The position numbers and the translations under genes are program-made. DNA of 36,787 nucleotides, taken from contig NZ_JRUD01000009.1 of the NCBI RefSeq assembly GCF_000802425.1, positions 1-36,787 on the forward strand, read 5' to 3'. Shown one piece after another: positions 1-9,621 of this stretch; positions within the stretch are counted from its first letter, which is position 1, and each line of letters begins with the position of its first letter. This DNA comes from Pseudomonas flexibilis (GTDB lineage: Bacteria > Pseudomonadota > Gammaproteobacteria > Pseudomonadales > Pseudomonadaceae). Below the pieces are notes generated by a model that saw nothing but the letters and a program-made list of their open reading frames with translations, had not been told where the DNA came from and did not search any database.

Positions 1-120
1 CCGGGTGGTCGGCTGAGCTGCGACTGAGGGTGAAGATGGTGTGGTTTCAGTGGTCGCGCGCCCAGAGATATATAGGCGTAGGGGTGCGTGAGCTGGGTGA
101 GATGGGGATAAGGGCCAGGG
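1..120. other. Window-edge segment of unknown origin replacing the 3' third of lpxB
   Basis: These bases sit where the last third of lpxB should be, but none of the three minus-strand frames gives LpxB-like residues. The family normally follows LAACD with a stretch of the type AVLIASGTATLEAL. The lpxB frame stays open through the segment to the edge, and one other frame closes with a stop. By hand count GC is about 62 percent, close to the rest, so composition does not reveal a source. It could be a chimeric contig end, a rearrangement or an insertion. I recognise nothing in it. Confidence 0.5.
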
Positions 121-915
121 ATCACAGGCGGCGAGCGCTTGGTGCGACTGGCCGTCGAGCAGGGTCAGCGCCAGGTTGCGGCCGGCCAGCATCTGTTCGA
201 GCTGGGCGCGGCGTTCGGCGTTGGCGCAGGGTAATACGAAGTGCAGCTCCGGACGCAGGGCGCGCAGGCGCTCGGCGGCATCCAGGAACAGACTGCCCAG
301 CTTGGCCACTTCGCCGCCCCGACTACCCGGCAGCAGGGCCACCACGGCGCCCTCCTCTGCCAGACCCAGCTCGCGGCGCGCCTGGGCGCGGTCGGCCTGC
401 AGCGGGATATCGTCGGCCAGCGGGTGGCCGACGAAGCACACCGGCACCTGGTGCTCGGTGTAGAACTGTGCCTCGAACGGGAACAGGGTCAGCATCAGAT
501 CGCAGGCATCGCGGATCTTGAACACGCGCTTCTGCCGCCAAGCCCACACCGAGGGGCTGACATAGTGAACGGTCTTGATGCCGGCCTGACGCAACTTGAA
601 CTCGACACCGAGGTTGAAATCCGGGGCGTCGATGCCGATGAACACGTCGGGCTTGGCGGCGGTCAGGTCGGCGATCAGCTGCTTGCGGCGGCGCAGCAGC
701 TCGGGCAGTCGGCCGAGCACCTCGACCAGGCCCATGACCGCCAGGCGCTCCATGGGGAACATGGAGACCAGGCCCTCGGCCTCCATGCGCGGACCGCCTA
801 CGCCGATGAACTCCACCTCCGGATGGCGTGCCTTGAGGGCACGCATCAAGCCCGAGCCGAGGATGTCGCCGGACGCTTCGCCGGCGACCAGTGCGACGCG
901 CAAGGAAGCCGCCAT
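121..915 (-). CDS. lpxB: Lipid-A-disaccharide synthase, 3'-truncated (265 canonical codons)
   Basis: LpxB condenses UDP-2,3-diacylglucosamine with lipid X to make the lipid A disaccharide at the inner face of the cytoplasmic membrane (GT19 family). The start ATG at 915 lies 4 bases after the lpxA stop. Visible family motifs are VAGEASGD at residues 10-17, the IDAPDFN block near 95-101, SPSVWAW at 120-126, and [10 protein letters not shown] at 194-203. The match ends at SHQALAACD (residue 265), whereas the family is usually about 375-380 residues. What follows at 120 and below is unrelated but open to the window edge. The nucleotide-sugar-binding C-terminal part is therefore missing here. In a living cell that would be severe, because lipid A is normally essential, so an assembly artefact is likely. 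Confidence 0.85.
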
Positions 916-919
916 GGCG

Positions 920-1696
920 TCAGCGGGTGATGCCGCGCGTGGAGGCGCGGATGGAGTCACGGAACAGAGCCACTTCGGGGAACTGGCTGGCCGTGCCTTC
1001 GAGCTCGGCCAAGGCCTGCTCGATGGTCAGACCCTGGCGGTAGACGATCTTGTAGGCGCGGCGCAGGGCCTGGATCGCCTCGGCGGAGAAACCGCGCCGG
1101 CGCATGCCCTCGAAGTTCATGCTGCGCGCCTCGGCCGGGTTGCCGAATACGGTGACGAAGGCCGGCACGTCCTTGCCGATGGCCGTGCCCATGCCGGAGA
1201 AGCTGTGGGCGCCGATACGCACGTGCTGGTGCACCAGGGTGTAGCCGGAGAGGATCGCCCAGTCGTCCATCACCACGTGACCCGCCAGCGCGGTATTGTT
1301 CACCAGGATGCAGTGGTTGCCGATCACGCAGTCATGCCCCACATGGGCGTAGGCCATGATCAGGTTGTGGCTGCCGATGGTGGTTTCCGAACGGTCCTGC
1401 ACGGTGCCCCGGTGCAGGGTCACGCCTTCGCGGATGACATTGTGGTCACCGATCACCAGGCGAGTGGCTTCACCCTTGTACTTGAGGTCGGGAGTGTCTT
1501 CGCCGATGGAAGAGAACTGGAAGATCTGGTTGTTGCGACCGATGCGGGTGGGACCCTTGACGATCACATGCGGGCCGATGACGGTACCTTCACCGATCTC
1601 CACATCCGGGCCGATGATCGACCAGGGGCCGACGCTGACGTTTTCGGCCAGACGGGCACTCGGGTCGATGATCGCGCGCGGGTCAATCGAACTCAT
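920..1696 (-). CDS. lpxA: UDP-N-acetylglucosamine O-acyltransferase
   Basis: LpxA performs the first step of lipid A synthesis, moving a 3-hydroxyacyl chain from ACP to UDP-GlcNAc in the cytoplasm. The 258-residue product is mostly a hexapeptide-repeat left-handed beta helix (I/V-G-x-x repeats, residues 2-190) with a helical C-terminal domain. The catalytic base should be His121 in AHVGHDC. Met169, in SFSGMG, sits at the position reported as the acyl-length ruler in P. aeruginosa, so a C10 hydroxyacyl preference is expected. I chose the ATG at 1696 because it overlaps the fabZ stop as ATGA and gives the family length. An upstream in-frame start would add six residues inside fabZ. Confidence 0.97.
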   Translation of the reverse strand: MSSIDPRAIIDPSARLAENVSVGPWSIIGPDVEIGEGTVIGPHVIVKGPTRIGRNNQIFQFSSIGEDTPDLKYKGEATRLVIGDHNVIREGVTLHRGTVQDRSETTIGSHNLIMAYAHVGHDCVIGNHCILVNNTALAGHVVMDDWAILSGYTLVHQHVRIGAHSFSGMGTAIGKDVPAFVTVFGNPAEARSMNFEGMRRRGFSAEAIQALRRAYKIVYRQGLTIEQALAELEGTASQFPEVALFRDSIRASTRGITR

Positions 1697-2133
1697 AGTT
1701 TGCGTTCCGCACAAATGATTTCCGCCGAGCAGACCGGCTTGTCGTCCACGCTCGCCTCGCAGGCGAACTTCCAGATGCCACGCTTGGCGCTAAGGAAGCG
1801 CGCCTGCAGGGTCAGCTTGTCGCCGGGCACGACCGGCTGACGGAAGCGCAGGTTGTCGGAACCGACGAAGTAGTAGAGGGTGCCGTCCGCCGGCGTGGCA
1901 TCCAGCATGCGGAAACCCAGGAGGCCGGCGGCCTGGGCCATGGCTTCGATGATCAGCACGCCCGGCATGATCGGGTGCTGCGGGAAATGCCCGTTGAAGA
2001 ACGGCTCGTTGATCGTGACGTTCTTGTAGGCGCGAATGGTCTTGCCTTCCAGATCAATGGCCTCGACCCGGTCCACCAGCAGGAACGGGTAGCGGTGCGG
2101 CAGCAGTTCACGTATTTCGTTGATGTCCATCAT
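1693..2133 (-). CDS. fabZ: 3-hydroxyacyl-[acyl-carrier-protein] dehydratase FabZ
   Basis: FabZ dehydrates 3-hydroxyacyl-ACP in fatty acid elongation. It competes with LpxA and LpxD for the same hydroxyacyl-ACP pool, which explains its place between their genes. The 146-residue protein has the hot-dog fold signature, with [13 protein letters not shown] near the N-terminus and the catalytic pair His49 ([12 protein letters not shown]) and Glu63 (IIEAMAQ). The start at 2133 (ATG ATG GAC) gives the usual FabZ length. A longer frame to 2196 would run into lpxD and add 21 non-family residues. Its stop overlaps the lpxA start by four bases, so translational coupling is likely. Confidence 0.96.
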   Translation of the reverse strand: MMDINEIRELLPHRYPFLLVDRVEAIDLEGKTIRAYKNVTINEPFFNGHFPQHPIMPGVLIIEAMAQAAGLLGFRMLDATPADGTLYYFVGSDNLRFRQPVVPGDKLTLQARFLSAKRGIWKFACEASVDDKPVCSAEIICAERKL

Positions 2134-2176
2134 GTTCAGGAAGCCTTGATACTCAGGAAGAATGCGGTTGAAACCT

Positions 2177-3235
2177 TCAGGCTTCAGATGAGGCATCCCC
2201 GTCCGGGGTCACGGCCGCCAGACGTTTTTCAAGTTGTTGCAGACGGCGGGCCATCTCGTCGAGCTGACGGATGCGCGCCGCACTCTTGCGCCACTCGGCC
2301 GCCGGTTGCATGGCCGTACCGGAGGAATAGGAGCCCGGTTCGGTGATCGAACGGGTCACCATGGTCATACCGGTGACGAACACGTTGTCGCAGACTTCGA
2401 TGTGCCCGACCATGCCGACGCCGCCGGCGATCATGCAATGACGGCCGATCTTGGTGCTGCCGGAAATGCCCACGCAGCCCGCCATGGCGGTGTGGTCGCC
2501 GATCTGCACGTTGTGCGCGATCATGATCTGGTTGTCGAGTTTGACGCCGTTACCGATCAGGGTATCGGCCAGCGCTCCGCGATCTACAGTGGTATTTGCG
2601 CCGATTTCCACATCGTCGCCGATGGTCACGCCGCCGATCTGGGCGATCTTCTGCCAGACACCCTTCTGGTTGGCGAAGCCGAAGCCTTCGCCGCCAATCA
2701 CCGCGCCAGACTGAATCACCACGCGCTTGCCGATGGTGACGTCGTGGTAAAGGGTGACCCGCGGTGCCAGCCAGCCACCCTCGCCCACCACGGAGCGGGC
2801 GCCGATCACGCAGTGCGCGCCGATGGTCACATGGGCGCCGATCCTGGCGCCGCTTTCGATGACGGCACAGGGCCCGATGCTGGCGCTAGGATCGATTTCG
2901 GCGTCATCGGCCACCACGGCGGAGGGATGAATGCCCGCGCCGGCGACCGGCTTGCGATCGAACAGGTGCGAGAGCCCCGCGTAGGCCAGATAGGGATCCG
3001 GTACCACCAGCGCGTCGCCTGCATACCCCTCGGCGTCTGCAGCCTTGAGCAGCACGGCGCCGGCCCGGGTCTGGTCCAGGTACTTGCGGTACTGGGGATT
3101 GGCCAGGAAGGTCAGTTGCCCGGGGCCGGCGTCCTGCAGGGTAGCCAGTCCGGAGATCTGCTTGTCGGCGGCGCCACGCAGGGTGGCGCCCAGTCGCTCG
3201 GCCAGCTCGCCGAGAGTGAATGCTAGAGACTTCAT
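2177..3235 (-). CDS. lpxD: UDP-3-O-(3-hydroxyacyl)glucosamine N-acyltransferase
   Basis: LpxD adds the second hydroxyacyl chain, to the 2-amino group of UDP-3-O-acyl-glucosamine, in the third step of lipid A synthesis. The 352 residues show the N-terminal uridine-binding domain (1-100), a long left-handed beta helix of hexapeptide repeats (about 100-305), and a C-terminal helix that binds ACP ([19 protein letters not shown]). The expected catalytic His is His241 in [11 protein letters not shown]. The start lies 3 bases after the skp stop, and 43 bases separate its stop from fabZ. It is intact and canonical. Confidence 0.97.
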   Translation of the reverse strand: MKSLAFTLGELAERLGATLRGAADKQISGLATLQDAGPGQLTFLANPQYRKYLDQTRAGAVLLKAADAEGYAGDALVVPDPYLAYAGLSHLFDRKPVAGAGIHPSAVVADDAEIDPSASIGPCAVIESGARIGAHVTIGAHCVIGARSVVGEGGWLAPRVTLYHDVTIGKRVVIQSGAVIGGEGFGFANQKGVWQKIAQIGGVTIGDDVEIGANTTVDRGALADTLIGNGVKLDNQIMIAHNVQIGDHTAMAGCVGISGSTKIGRHCMIAGGVGMVGHIEVCDNVFVTGMTMVTRSITEPGSYSSGTAMQPAAEWRKSAARIRQLDEMARRLQQLEKRLAAVTPDGDASSEA

Positions 3236-3238
3236 ACT

Positions 3239-3742
3239 TCAGCGCAGTTGGTTCATCCGTTCGATCACCTGGCGGGTGATGTCGAGTTGCGGTTTGACGT
3301 CGATGACGGCGGCGCGGTCCAGAACCAGGTCGTAGTTGCCCTTCTTGAGCACATCGGCAACGGCCTGGTCGAGCTTGGGCTTGAGCTGCTGCAGGGTTTC
3401 CTGGTCACCACGCGCCTTGGCTTCGTTCAACTCGCGGGACTGAGCCTGGAAGTCACGAGCCTTCTGGCGGAACTCCAGCTCCAGGCGCTCACGCTCGGCG
3501 GTGGACAGCTTGTCGCCTTCCTTGGTCAGGCGATCCTGCAGACGCTTGGCGTCGCTTTCCAGGGTCTTCAGCTTGTTGAGATCCGGACCGTATTTCTTCT
3601 CGGCGTCCACGGCGTAGCGCTTGGCGGCATCGGACTCGAGCAGCGCCATCTGGTAGTTCAGTACGGCGATCTTCATTTCGGCAAAAGCCGGGGCAGCCAC
3701 CAGGGCGGAGGCCAGGAGAACCAGCTGGGTGAGTTTACGCAC
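3239..3742 (-). CDS. skp: Periplasmic chaperone Skp (OmpH)
   Basis: Skp is a trimeric periplasmic holdase that carries unfolded outer-membrane proteins from the Sec translocon to the BAM complex. The 167-residue precursor has a signal peptide ending in APAFA (cleavage after residue 21). A highly charged coiled-coil region of about 45-115 follows, matching the tentacle helices, and then the C-terminal strand of the body. The start codon is GTG at 3742, preceded by a GGAG Shine-Dalgarno sequence seven bases upstream. It lies 23 bases after bamA and directly before lpxD, the conserved bamA-skp-lpxD order that coordinates outer-membrane protein and lipid A supply. Confidence 0.95.
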   Translation of the reverse strand: MRKLTQLVLLASALVAAPAFAEMKIAVLNYQMALLESDAAKRYAVDAEKKYGPDLNKLKTLESDAKRLQDRLTKEGDKLSTAERERLELEFRQKARDFQAQSRELNEAKARGDQETLQQLKPKLDQAVADVLKKGNYDLVLDRAAVIDVKPQLDITRQVIERMNQLR

Positions 3743-3765
3743 GGTGTACTCCAGGGTTGGGTGGA

Positions 3766-6162
3766 TCAGAAGGTTTGACCAAGGGAGAACTGGAAGACCT
3801 GGGTGTCGGAGTCTTCCGGCTCATTGATCGGCTTGGCCAGGCTGAAGCTCAGCGGGCCCAGCGCGGTGATCCAGGTCAGGCCGACGCCGACGGAGCTGGC
3901 CATGTTGCCGATGTCGATGTCGCAGCTCGGATCGTTACGGTTCTTCTGGGACGCACTGCAGTTGGTGTCGAATACGTTGCCCACATCGACGAACAGGGTC
4001 GTGCGCAACGAGCGCTGGTCCTTGACGAAGGGCAGCGGGAACAGCAGCTCGACGCCACCCTGGATCAGCACGTTGCCGCCGAAGGGCAGCGGGTCCTGAT
4101 CGGGATCGGTGACACGGCCGTACTGGTCGCGAACGCTGTAAACGATATCCCCGTTGGCATCGCGGACCACGCTCGGCGTACTGCGGGGGCCCAGGCTGCT
4201 GTCCTCGAAGCCACGCACAGAGTTGAAACCGCCCGCGTAGTAATGCTCGTAGAACGGCAAGCCTTCGCTGTCACCGAAGCCGTCGCCATAACCCAGCTGG
4301 GTATGGAAACGCAGCGCATACTTGTCACCCAGCGGCGCGAAGATCTGCCCGCGGTAGTCGATCTTGTAGAAGGACAGGTCGCTGCCCGGCAGCGTGGCTT
4401 CGACGTAGAGGCTCTGCGAATGGCCGCGGGTGGCCAGCACGCCCCGGTTGAGCGCCGATTGCGACCAGCCGATGTTGGCCTTGAAGTTGGTGTAGCTGTC
4501 GCCCTCGCCTTCGATGAACTGGACGATTTCGTCGACCGTATACAGACCGGTCTGAATCTCGTCCTGCTGCGCCGAGAGCCCGTAGCTGAGGCGCGAGTAC
4601 TCGCTGATCGGGTAACCAAAGGTCAGGCCCACGCCCAGGCTGTTCACCGAGTAGCTGGAGATGCTGTAGTCCAGCTCGTCATAGTCGGTGCTGCGGTAGA
4701 AGGCGTTGTAGCCGAGGCTGACGCCGTCGGGTGTCCAGTACGGGTCCAGGAAGCTGAAGTTGTAGCGTTCCTGGTATTCGCTGCGGGTCAGGCCGAGGCT
4801 GACGCGGTTGCCGGTGCCGAGGAAATTGTTCTGGCTGATTGAGCCGCCGAGGATCAGGCCGGAGTTCTGGGCGAAGCCGATGCTCGCCATGATCGAGCCG
4901 GACGGCTGCTCCTCGACCGTGTAGTTCACGTCGATCTGGTCGTCGGTACCTGGAACCGCCGGGGTCTCGACGTTGACTTCCTTGAAGAAGCCCAGGCGCT
5001 CGAGGCGTGCCTTGGACTGATCGATCAGGTAGGTGGAGGCCCAGCCGCCTTCCATCTGGCGCATCTCGCGGCGCAGCACCTCGTCCTCGGTCTTGGTGTT
5101 GCCGCGGAAGTTGATGCGGTTGACGTAGGCGCGCTTGCCCGGATCGACCACGAAGGTGACGGTGACCGAATTGTCATCCGCATGGGTCTCGGGCACGCCG
5201 TTGACGTTGGCGAAGGTATAGCCCTCGTTGCCCAGCCGACGGGTCAGCAGCTCGGAGGTGGTGGTCATCACCCGGCGCGAGAACACTTGGCCCGGCTTGA
5301 CCAGCAGCAGCGCTCGAATTTCCTCCTCGGGCACCTTGAGGTCGCCCGAGAGGCGCACGTCACGCACGGTGAACTTCTCGCCCTCGTCGATATTGACGGT
5401 GATGTAGACGTTCTTCTTGTCCGGCGTGATGGACACCTGGGTCGAGACGATATCCATGTTGATATAGCCGCGGTCCAGGTAGAACGAGCGCAGGCGTTCC
5501 AGGTCGCCGGAGAGCTTTTCGCGGGCGTACTTGTCGTCGTTCTTGAAGAACGAGGCCCAGTGGCTGGCCTTCAGCTCGAACAGGTCGGTGACTTCCTCAT
5601 CGGAAAAGACGCTGTTGCCCACCACATTGATGTGCTGAATGCTGGCGACGCTGCCCTCGTTGACTTCGATCTTCAGCGCCACACGGTTGCGCGGCTGCGG
5701 CTCGACCTTGGCGACGATCTCGGCGGAATAGCGGCCCTGGGCGACATACTGGCGTTGCAGCTCGTTGCGCACGCCTTCGAGGGTGGCCGGCTGGAAGATC
5801 TCGCCCTCGGCCAACCCGGATTGCTGCAGGCCGCGCAGCAGGTCTTCGGTCTGGATCGCCTTGTTGCCTTCGATCTCGATGCTGGAAATCGACGGACGTT
5901 CGACCAAATCGATGACCAGCGCATTGCCGTCGCGACCCAGACGGATGTCCTGGAAGAAGCCGGTGCGGAACAGCGCGCGCGAAGCATCCACCAGGCGGCG
6001 CTCGTCGACCTTTTCGCCGACGTTCAACGGCAACGCCGCAAAGACGCTGCCGGCAGAGACCCGCTGCAGGCCGTTGACACGAATGTCGTTGACTACGAAG
6101 GACTCCGCGTGGGCCTCGGCGATCAGGAGGGCGGCAATCGCCGCAGGTAGCAGGCGTTTCAT
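3766..6162 (-). CDS. bamA: Outer membrane protein assembly factor BamA
   Basis: BamA is the essential Omp85 insertase that folds beta-barrel proteins into the outer membrane. The 798-residue precursor has a signal peptide ending AEAHA (about residues 1-19), five POTRA domains over roughly 20-420, and a 16-strand barrel to the C-terminus. The loop-6 VRGF motif is at 649-652. The last residues, FQFSLGQTF, end in the aromatic beta-signal. The ATG at 6162 has an AAGGA Shine-Dalgarno sequence five bases upstream. It follows rseP by 52 bases and leads into skp. The length agrees with Pseudomonas BamA. Confidence 0.97.
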   Translation of the reverse strand: MKRLLPAAIAALLIAEAHAESFVVNDIRVNGLQRVSAGSVFAALPLNVGEKVDERRLVDASRALFRTGFFQDIRLGRDGNALVIDLVERPSISSIEIEGNKAIQTEDLLRGLQQSGLAEGEIFQPATLEGVRNELQRQYVAQGRYSAEIVAKVEPQPRNRVALKIEVNEGSVASIQHINVVGNSVFSDEEVTDLFELKASHWASFFKNDDKYAREKLSGDLERLRSFYLDRGYINMDIVSTQVSITPDKKNVYITVNIDEGEKFTVRDVRLSGDLKVPEEEIRALLLVKPGQVFSRRVMTTTSELLTRRLGNEGYTFANVNGVPETHADDNSVTVTFVVDPGKRAYVNRINFRGNTKTEDEVLRREMRQMEGGWASTYLIDQSKARLERLGFFKEVNVETPAVPGTDDQIDVNYTVEEQPSGSIMASIGFAQNSGLILGGSISQNNFLGTGNRVSLGLTRSEYQERYNFSFLDPYWTPDGVSLGYNAFYRSTDYDELDYSISSYSVNSLGVGLTFGYPISEYSRLSYGLSAQQDEIQTGLYTVDEIVQFIEGEGDSYTNFKANIGWSQSALNRGVLATRGHSQSLYVEATLPGSDLSFYKIDYRGQIFAPLGDKYALRFHTQLGYGDGFGDSEGLPFYEHYYAGGFNSVRGFEDSSLGPRSTPSVVRDANGDIVYSVRDQYGRVTDPDQDPLPFGGNVLIQGGVELLFPLPFVKDQRSLRTTLFVDVGNVFDTNCSASQKNRNDPSCDIDIGNMASSVGVGLTWITALGPLSFSLAKPINEPEDSDTQVFQFSLGQTF

Positions 6163-6214
6163 GAAGTCCTTTTTTAAAACTGATTATGTGACTGCTGAAC
6201 GTCAGAACTGCGGC

Positions 6215-7567
6215 TCACAGCCGCCCCAGATCATTGAACAAGGCCAGCAACATGACCCCTATGACCAGCGCGATGCCGATCTGCATCCCCCAGGCCTGGA
6301 CCTTTTCCGGCAGCGGTTTTCCTCTTGCCCATTCGTAGAGATAGAAGAGCAGGTGTCCGCCATCAAGCACGGGAATCGGCAACAGGTTGAGAATGCCCAG
6401 GCTGATGCTCAAATAGGCAAGGAAATTCAGGAAATCCGCCAGCCCGGACTGGGCCGAAGTGCCGGCCACTTTAGCAATGGTGATCGGACCGCTCAAGTTT
6501 TTTACCGAGAGCTCCCCGAACAGCATCTTGCCCAGTGAATCCAGGGTCAGCTGGCTCATCGACCAGGTGCGCTGCACGCTCTGCCAGACCGCATCGAGCG
6601 GACCATAACGAATCTCGCGAAGCATTTCCGCTGGCCAGTCCACACCGCTCACCCCGGCGCCCAGATAGCCCTGGCGAGCCTCGCCTTCACCACGGCCAGC
6701 CAGCTGCACCTCGACTGCCAGTGGCTGGCCTGCGCGCTCGACTTGCAGCACCACCTGCTGATCCGCACGCGCCCGCACCCGCTCCACCAGATCCTGCCAG
6801 TCGCGCAGGGCGACGCCATCCAGGCTGAGCAGACGGTCTCCCGTGCGCAGGCCGGCAGCCTGCGCCGGCCCGCTCGGATCGATATGCGCGAGAACGGCCG
6901 GAACGGCCGGACGCCAGGGTTGCAGGCCGAGCGAGCCGATCGGGTCCGGCTCTTCGACACCGCGTTGCCAGGCATTCAGGCTGATCTGGTAGTCACGCTC
7001 GACGGAGCTGTCCGGCTCGCTGACCCGCACCTGCAGCATGCCGGTTTCGCCCAGCCGGCGAACCAGCTGCAGATTGACCGCACCCCAGCCATCGACGGCC
7101 TTGCCGTCCACCGCAAGGATTTCCTGTCCGGCCTGCAGTCCAGCCTCCGCGGCCGGCGTTCCCGGCAGCACCTGCCCGATCACCGGGCGCACCTGCTGGG
7201 TGCCGAGCATGGCGATCAGCCAGAAGAACAGCAGGGCCAGCAGGAAGTTGGCAATCGGTCCGGCGGAAACGATGGCGAAGCGCTGACGGACGGATTTGCG
7301 GTTGAAGGTCTGGCCGAGCAGCTCTGTCGGCACCTCGCCTTCCCGCTCGTCCAGCATCTTCACATAGCCACCCAGCGGAATGGCGGCCACCACGAACTCG
7401 GTGCCGTGGCGATCGTGCCAGCGCAGCAACGGCGTGCCGAAGCCCACCGAGAAGCGCAACACCTTCACGCCACACCGGCGGGCAACCCAGAAGTGGCCGA
7501 ACTCGTGGAAGGTCACCAGCACACCCAGCGCAATCAGGGTGCCCACGATCATGTATACAGCGCTCAT
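6215..7567 (-). CDS. rseP: Site-2 intramembrane zinc metalloprotease RseP
   Basis: RseP (MucP in pseudomonads) cuts the anti-sigma factor RseA/MucA within the membrane after a first site-1 cut, releasing the envelope-stress sigma factor AlgU/RpoE. The 450 residues contain the HEFGH zinc motif at 21-25 in the first membrane segment, two PDZ domains (about 115-310), and the third zinc ligand Asp402 in PVLDGGH within the C-terminal membrane region. The GGAGG Shine-Dalgarno sequence is six bases before the ATG. It stands just upstream of bamA, so a protease that answers outer-membrane protein misfolding sits with the machinery that folds those proteins. Confidence 0.96.
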   Translation of the reverse strand: MSAVYMIVGTLIALGVLVTFHEFGHFWVARRCGVKVLRFSVGFGTPLLRWHDRHGTEFVVAAIPLGGYVKMLDEREGEVPTELLGQTFNRKSVRQRFAIVSAGPIANFLLALLFFWLIAMLGTQQVRPVIGQVLPGTPAAEAGLQAGQEILAVDGKAVDGWGAVNLQLVRRLGETGMLQVRVSEPDSSVERDYQISLNAWQRGVEEPDPIGSLGLQPWRPAVPAVLAHIDPSGPAQAAGLRTGDRLLSLDGVALRDWQDLVERVRARADQQVVLQVERAGQPLAVEVQLAGRGEGEARQGYLGAGVSGVDWPAEMLREIRYGPLDAVWQSVQRTWSMSQLTLDSLGKMLFGELSVKNLSGPITIAKVAGTSAQSGLADFLNFLAYLSISLGILNLLPIPVLDGGHLLFYLYEWARGKPLPEKVQAWGMQIGIALVIGVMLLALFNDLGRL

Positions 7568-7621
7568 CGTAATCCTCCGCGGCGAGTCCCTGCCTCAACG
7601 ACTTCCGGTACTGCCGGACGG

Positions 7622-8809
7622 CTAGCAAGCATGCCGCTGCAGCCATTCCTGTGCCCGCACACGGGCCAGATGGTCGGCATGCAGAACTGCCCGAAGGTCT
7701 TCGACAGCCACCACGGGCTCGGCGTTCAGTACGCTTTCAATGATTTGTGCAATGTCGGTAAAGCGGATACGCCGCTCGAGAAAGGCGGCAACCGCCACCT
7801 CATTGGCCGCGTTCAGCATCGCCGGGGCGCTGCCGCCGATCTGGGCGGCTTCGCGGGCCAGGCGCAGACAGGGGAACCGCGTTTCATCCGGCGCCTGGAA
7901 GTCCAGACGTGCGACCTTGAACAGGTCCAGCGGCGCCACACCGGTGTCGATGCGCTCCGGCCAGGCCAGGGCATGACCGATCGGCGTACGCATGTCCGGA
8001 TTGCCCAGCTGGGCCAGCACAGAACCGTCTACATAGTCGACCAGCGAATGGATCACGCTTTGCGGATGAACCACCACTTCCACCTGCTCGGGACGCGCAT
8101 CGAACAACCAGCAGGCTTCGATCAGCTCGAGGCCCTTGTTCATCATGCTCGCCGAGTCCACGGAAATCTTGCGCCCCATCGACCAGTTGGGATGGGCGCA
8201 GGCCTGCTCGGGCGTGACATCGCTCAGCGCTGCGGCCGGCATTTCGCGGAACGGGCCGCCGGACGCGGTCAGCAGGATGCGGCGCACGCCCACTGCGGAC
8301 AGCCCGCGGGCGTAATCGCCGGGCAAGCCCTGGAAGATAGCGTTGTGCTCGCTGTCGATGGGCAACAGCACCGCACCATGCTCGCGCACCGCCTGCATGA
8401 AGAGCGCGCCGGACATCACCAGCGCTTCCTTGTTGGCCAGCAGCACACGCTTGCCGGCCTGCACGGCCGCCAGGGTCGGACGCAGGCCGGCGGCGCCGAC
8501 GATCGCAGCCATCACCGCATCCACCTCAGGGTGACCGGCGACCTCGCACAACCCATCCTCGCCCGCCAGCACCCGGGTTTCCAGGCCCGCGGCCTGCAGG
8601 CGCTCCTGCAGGTGCCGCGCGGCGGCCTGGTCGGCCACCACGGCAAAGCGCGGCTTGTGCTTCAGACACAGGGTTTCCAGTTCGACGAGACGCGAATGCC
8701 CGGTCAGCGCAAAGACGCGGTAGCGTTCGGGGTGCCGCGCCACGACGTCCAGGGTGCTCAGGCCGATGGAGCCGGTAGCACCCAGCACGGTTATCCATTG
8801 AGGTTTCAC
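7622..8809 (-). CDS. dxr: 1-deoxy-D-xylulose 5-phosphate reductoisomerase
   Basis: Dxr (IspC) converts DXP to 2-C-methylerythritol 4-phosphate with NADPH, the committed step of the non-mevalonate isoprenoid pathway. It carries the nucleotide-binding [14 protein letters not shown] motif near residue 10, the metal-binding [10 protein letters not shown] block, and [13 protein letters not shown] chose GTG at 8809. It forms a GTGA overlap with the cdsA stop, has a GGGGAA sequence just upstream, and gives 395 residues, the family length. An in-frame TTG at 8821 would add four residues. Its product feeds undecaprenyl synthesis by the neighbouring uppS. Confidence 0.95.
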   Translation of the reverse strand: MKPQWITVLGATGSIGLSTLDVVARHPERYRVFALTGHSRLVELETLCLKHKPRFAVVADQAAARHLQERLQAAGLETRVLAGEDGLCEVAGHPEVDAVMAAIVGAAGLRPTLAAVQAGKRVLLANKEALVMSGALFMQAVREHGAVLLPIDSEHNAIFQGLPGDYARGLSAVGVRRILLTASGGPFREMPAAALSDVTPEQACAHPNWSMGRKISVDSASMMNKGLELIEACWLFDARPEQVEVVVHPQSVIHSLVDYVDGSVLAQLGNPDMRTPIGHALAWPERIDTGVAPLDLFKVARLDFQAPDETRFPCLRLAREAAQIGGSAPAMLNAANEVAVAAFLERRIRFTDIAQIIESVLNAEPVVAVEDLRAVLHADHLARVRAQEWLQRHAC

Positions 8810-9621
8810 AGGGTTCCCCAACCGGCAGCCCAGAGCAGGACCGCGAACACCGGAACGGCCGCGGTCAGGCTGTCGATGCGATCCAGCACGCCGCCGTGCC
8901 CGGGCAGCAGGTTGCTGCTGTCCTTCACCCCGGCCTGGCGCTTGAACATGCTTTCAGTCAGATCACCGACCACCGAGATCAGCACCACCACAGCGGCGCC
9001 CAGCATGGCCAGCAGCAGCTCGCTGGGCAGCCAGTCGCGATAGAGGCCGACGCCCAGCGTCACCAGCAGACTGGCCAGCAGTCCACCGAACACCCCTTCC
9101 CAGCTCTTGCCCGGGCTGACTTTCGGCGCCAGCTTGCGCTTGCCGAACGCGCGACCGGAAAAATAGGCACCGATATCGGCGACCCACACCAGCACCATCA
9201 CCGCCACGATCAGCCAGTTGCCCAGCGGCCACTGCTTGAGCAGCAGCAGGCCCTGGAACGCCGGCAGCAGGATCAGCAGGCCGATCAGCAGCTGCACCGG
9301 CTGGGCGCGCCAGGCTTCGGCGCTGGCCGGGTAGCGCAGCACCGCCCAGATCGCGGCCAACCACCAGAGCATCCCCAGCACCAGCACCGGCACCGCCAGC
9401 TGCGGAAAGCGGAACAGCCAGCTCGCCAGGATCACCACGACCAGCGCGTAGGCGATACGCAGCTTCTGGGCCTGCAGACCGGCCAACCGCGCCCACTCCC
9501 AGGCACCCAGGGTGATGACGGCGCCGATGAACAGAGCGAACCACTGGCCTTCCAGCAGGAAGAAACCCGCCAGCGCAACCGGCAGCAGGATCAGGGCGGT
9601 GATAATGCGTTGTTTCAACAT
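8806..9621 (-). CDS. cdsA: Phosphatidate cytidylyltransferase
   Basis: CdsA makes CDP-diacylglycerol from phosphatidic acid and CTP in the inner membrane, the branch point for all phospholipids. The 271-residue protein has about eight hydrophobic membrane segments and the CdsA signature in two visible pieces, [11 protein letters not shown] and [12 protein letters not shown], near the C-terminus. The start ATG at 9621 overlaps the end of uppS by seven bases. A longer open frame reaching 9945 lies inside uppS and is rejected. It couples to dxr through a four-base overlap. Confidence 0.96.
   Translation of the reverse strand: MLKQRIITALILLPVALAGFFLLEGQWFALFIGAVITLGAWEWARLAGLQAQKLRIAYALVVVILASWLFRFPQLAVPVLVLGMLWWLAAIWAVLRYPASAEAWRAQPVQLLIGLLILLPAFQGLLLLKQWPLGNWLIVAVMVLVWVADIGAYFSGRAFGKRKLAPKVSPGKSWEGVFGGLLASLLVTLGVGLYRDWLPSELLLAMLGAAVVVLISVVGDLTESMFKRQAGVKDSSNLLPGHGGVLDRIDSLTAAVPVFAVLLWAAGWGTL

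Noticed and set aside
121-130. Simple frameshift in lpxB
   Set aside because: All three frames beyond the joint were read and none restores the LpxB C-terminal residues, so one or two missing bases cannot explain it.
6743-9043. 766-codon open frame on the plus strand opposite rseP and dxr
   Set aside because: It mirrors two intact minus-strand genes with full family motifs. Its predicted protein is Gln/His/Arg-rich with no family pattern, as high-GC codon bias produces.
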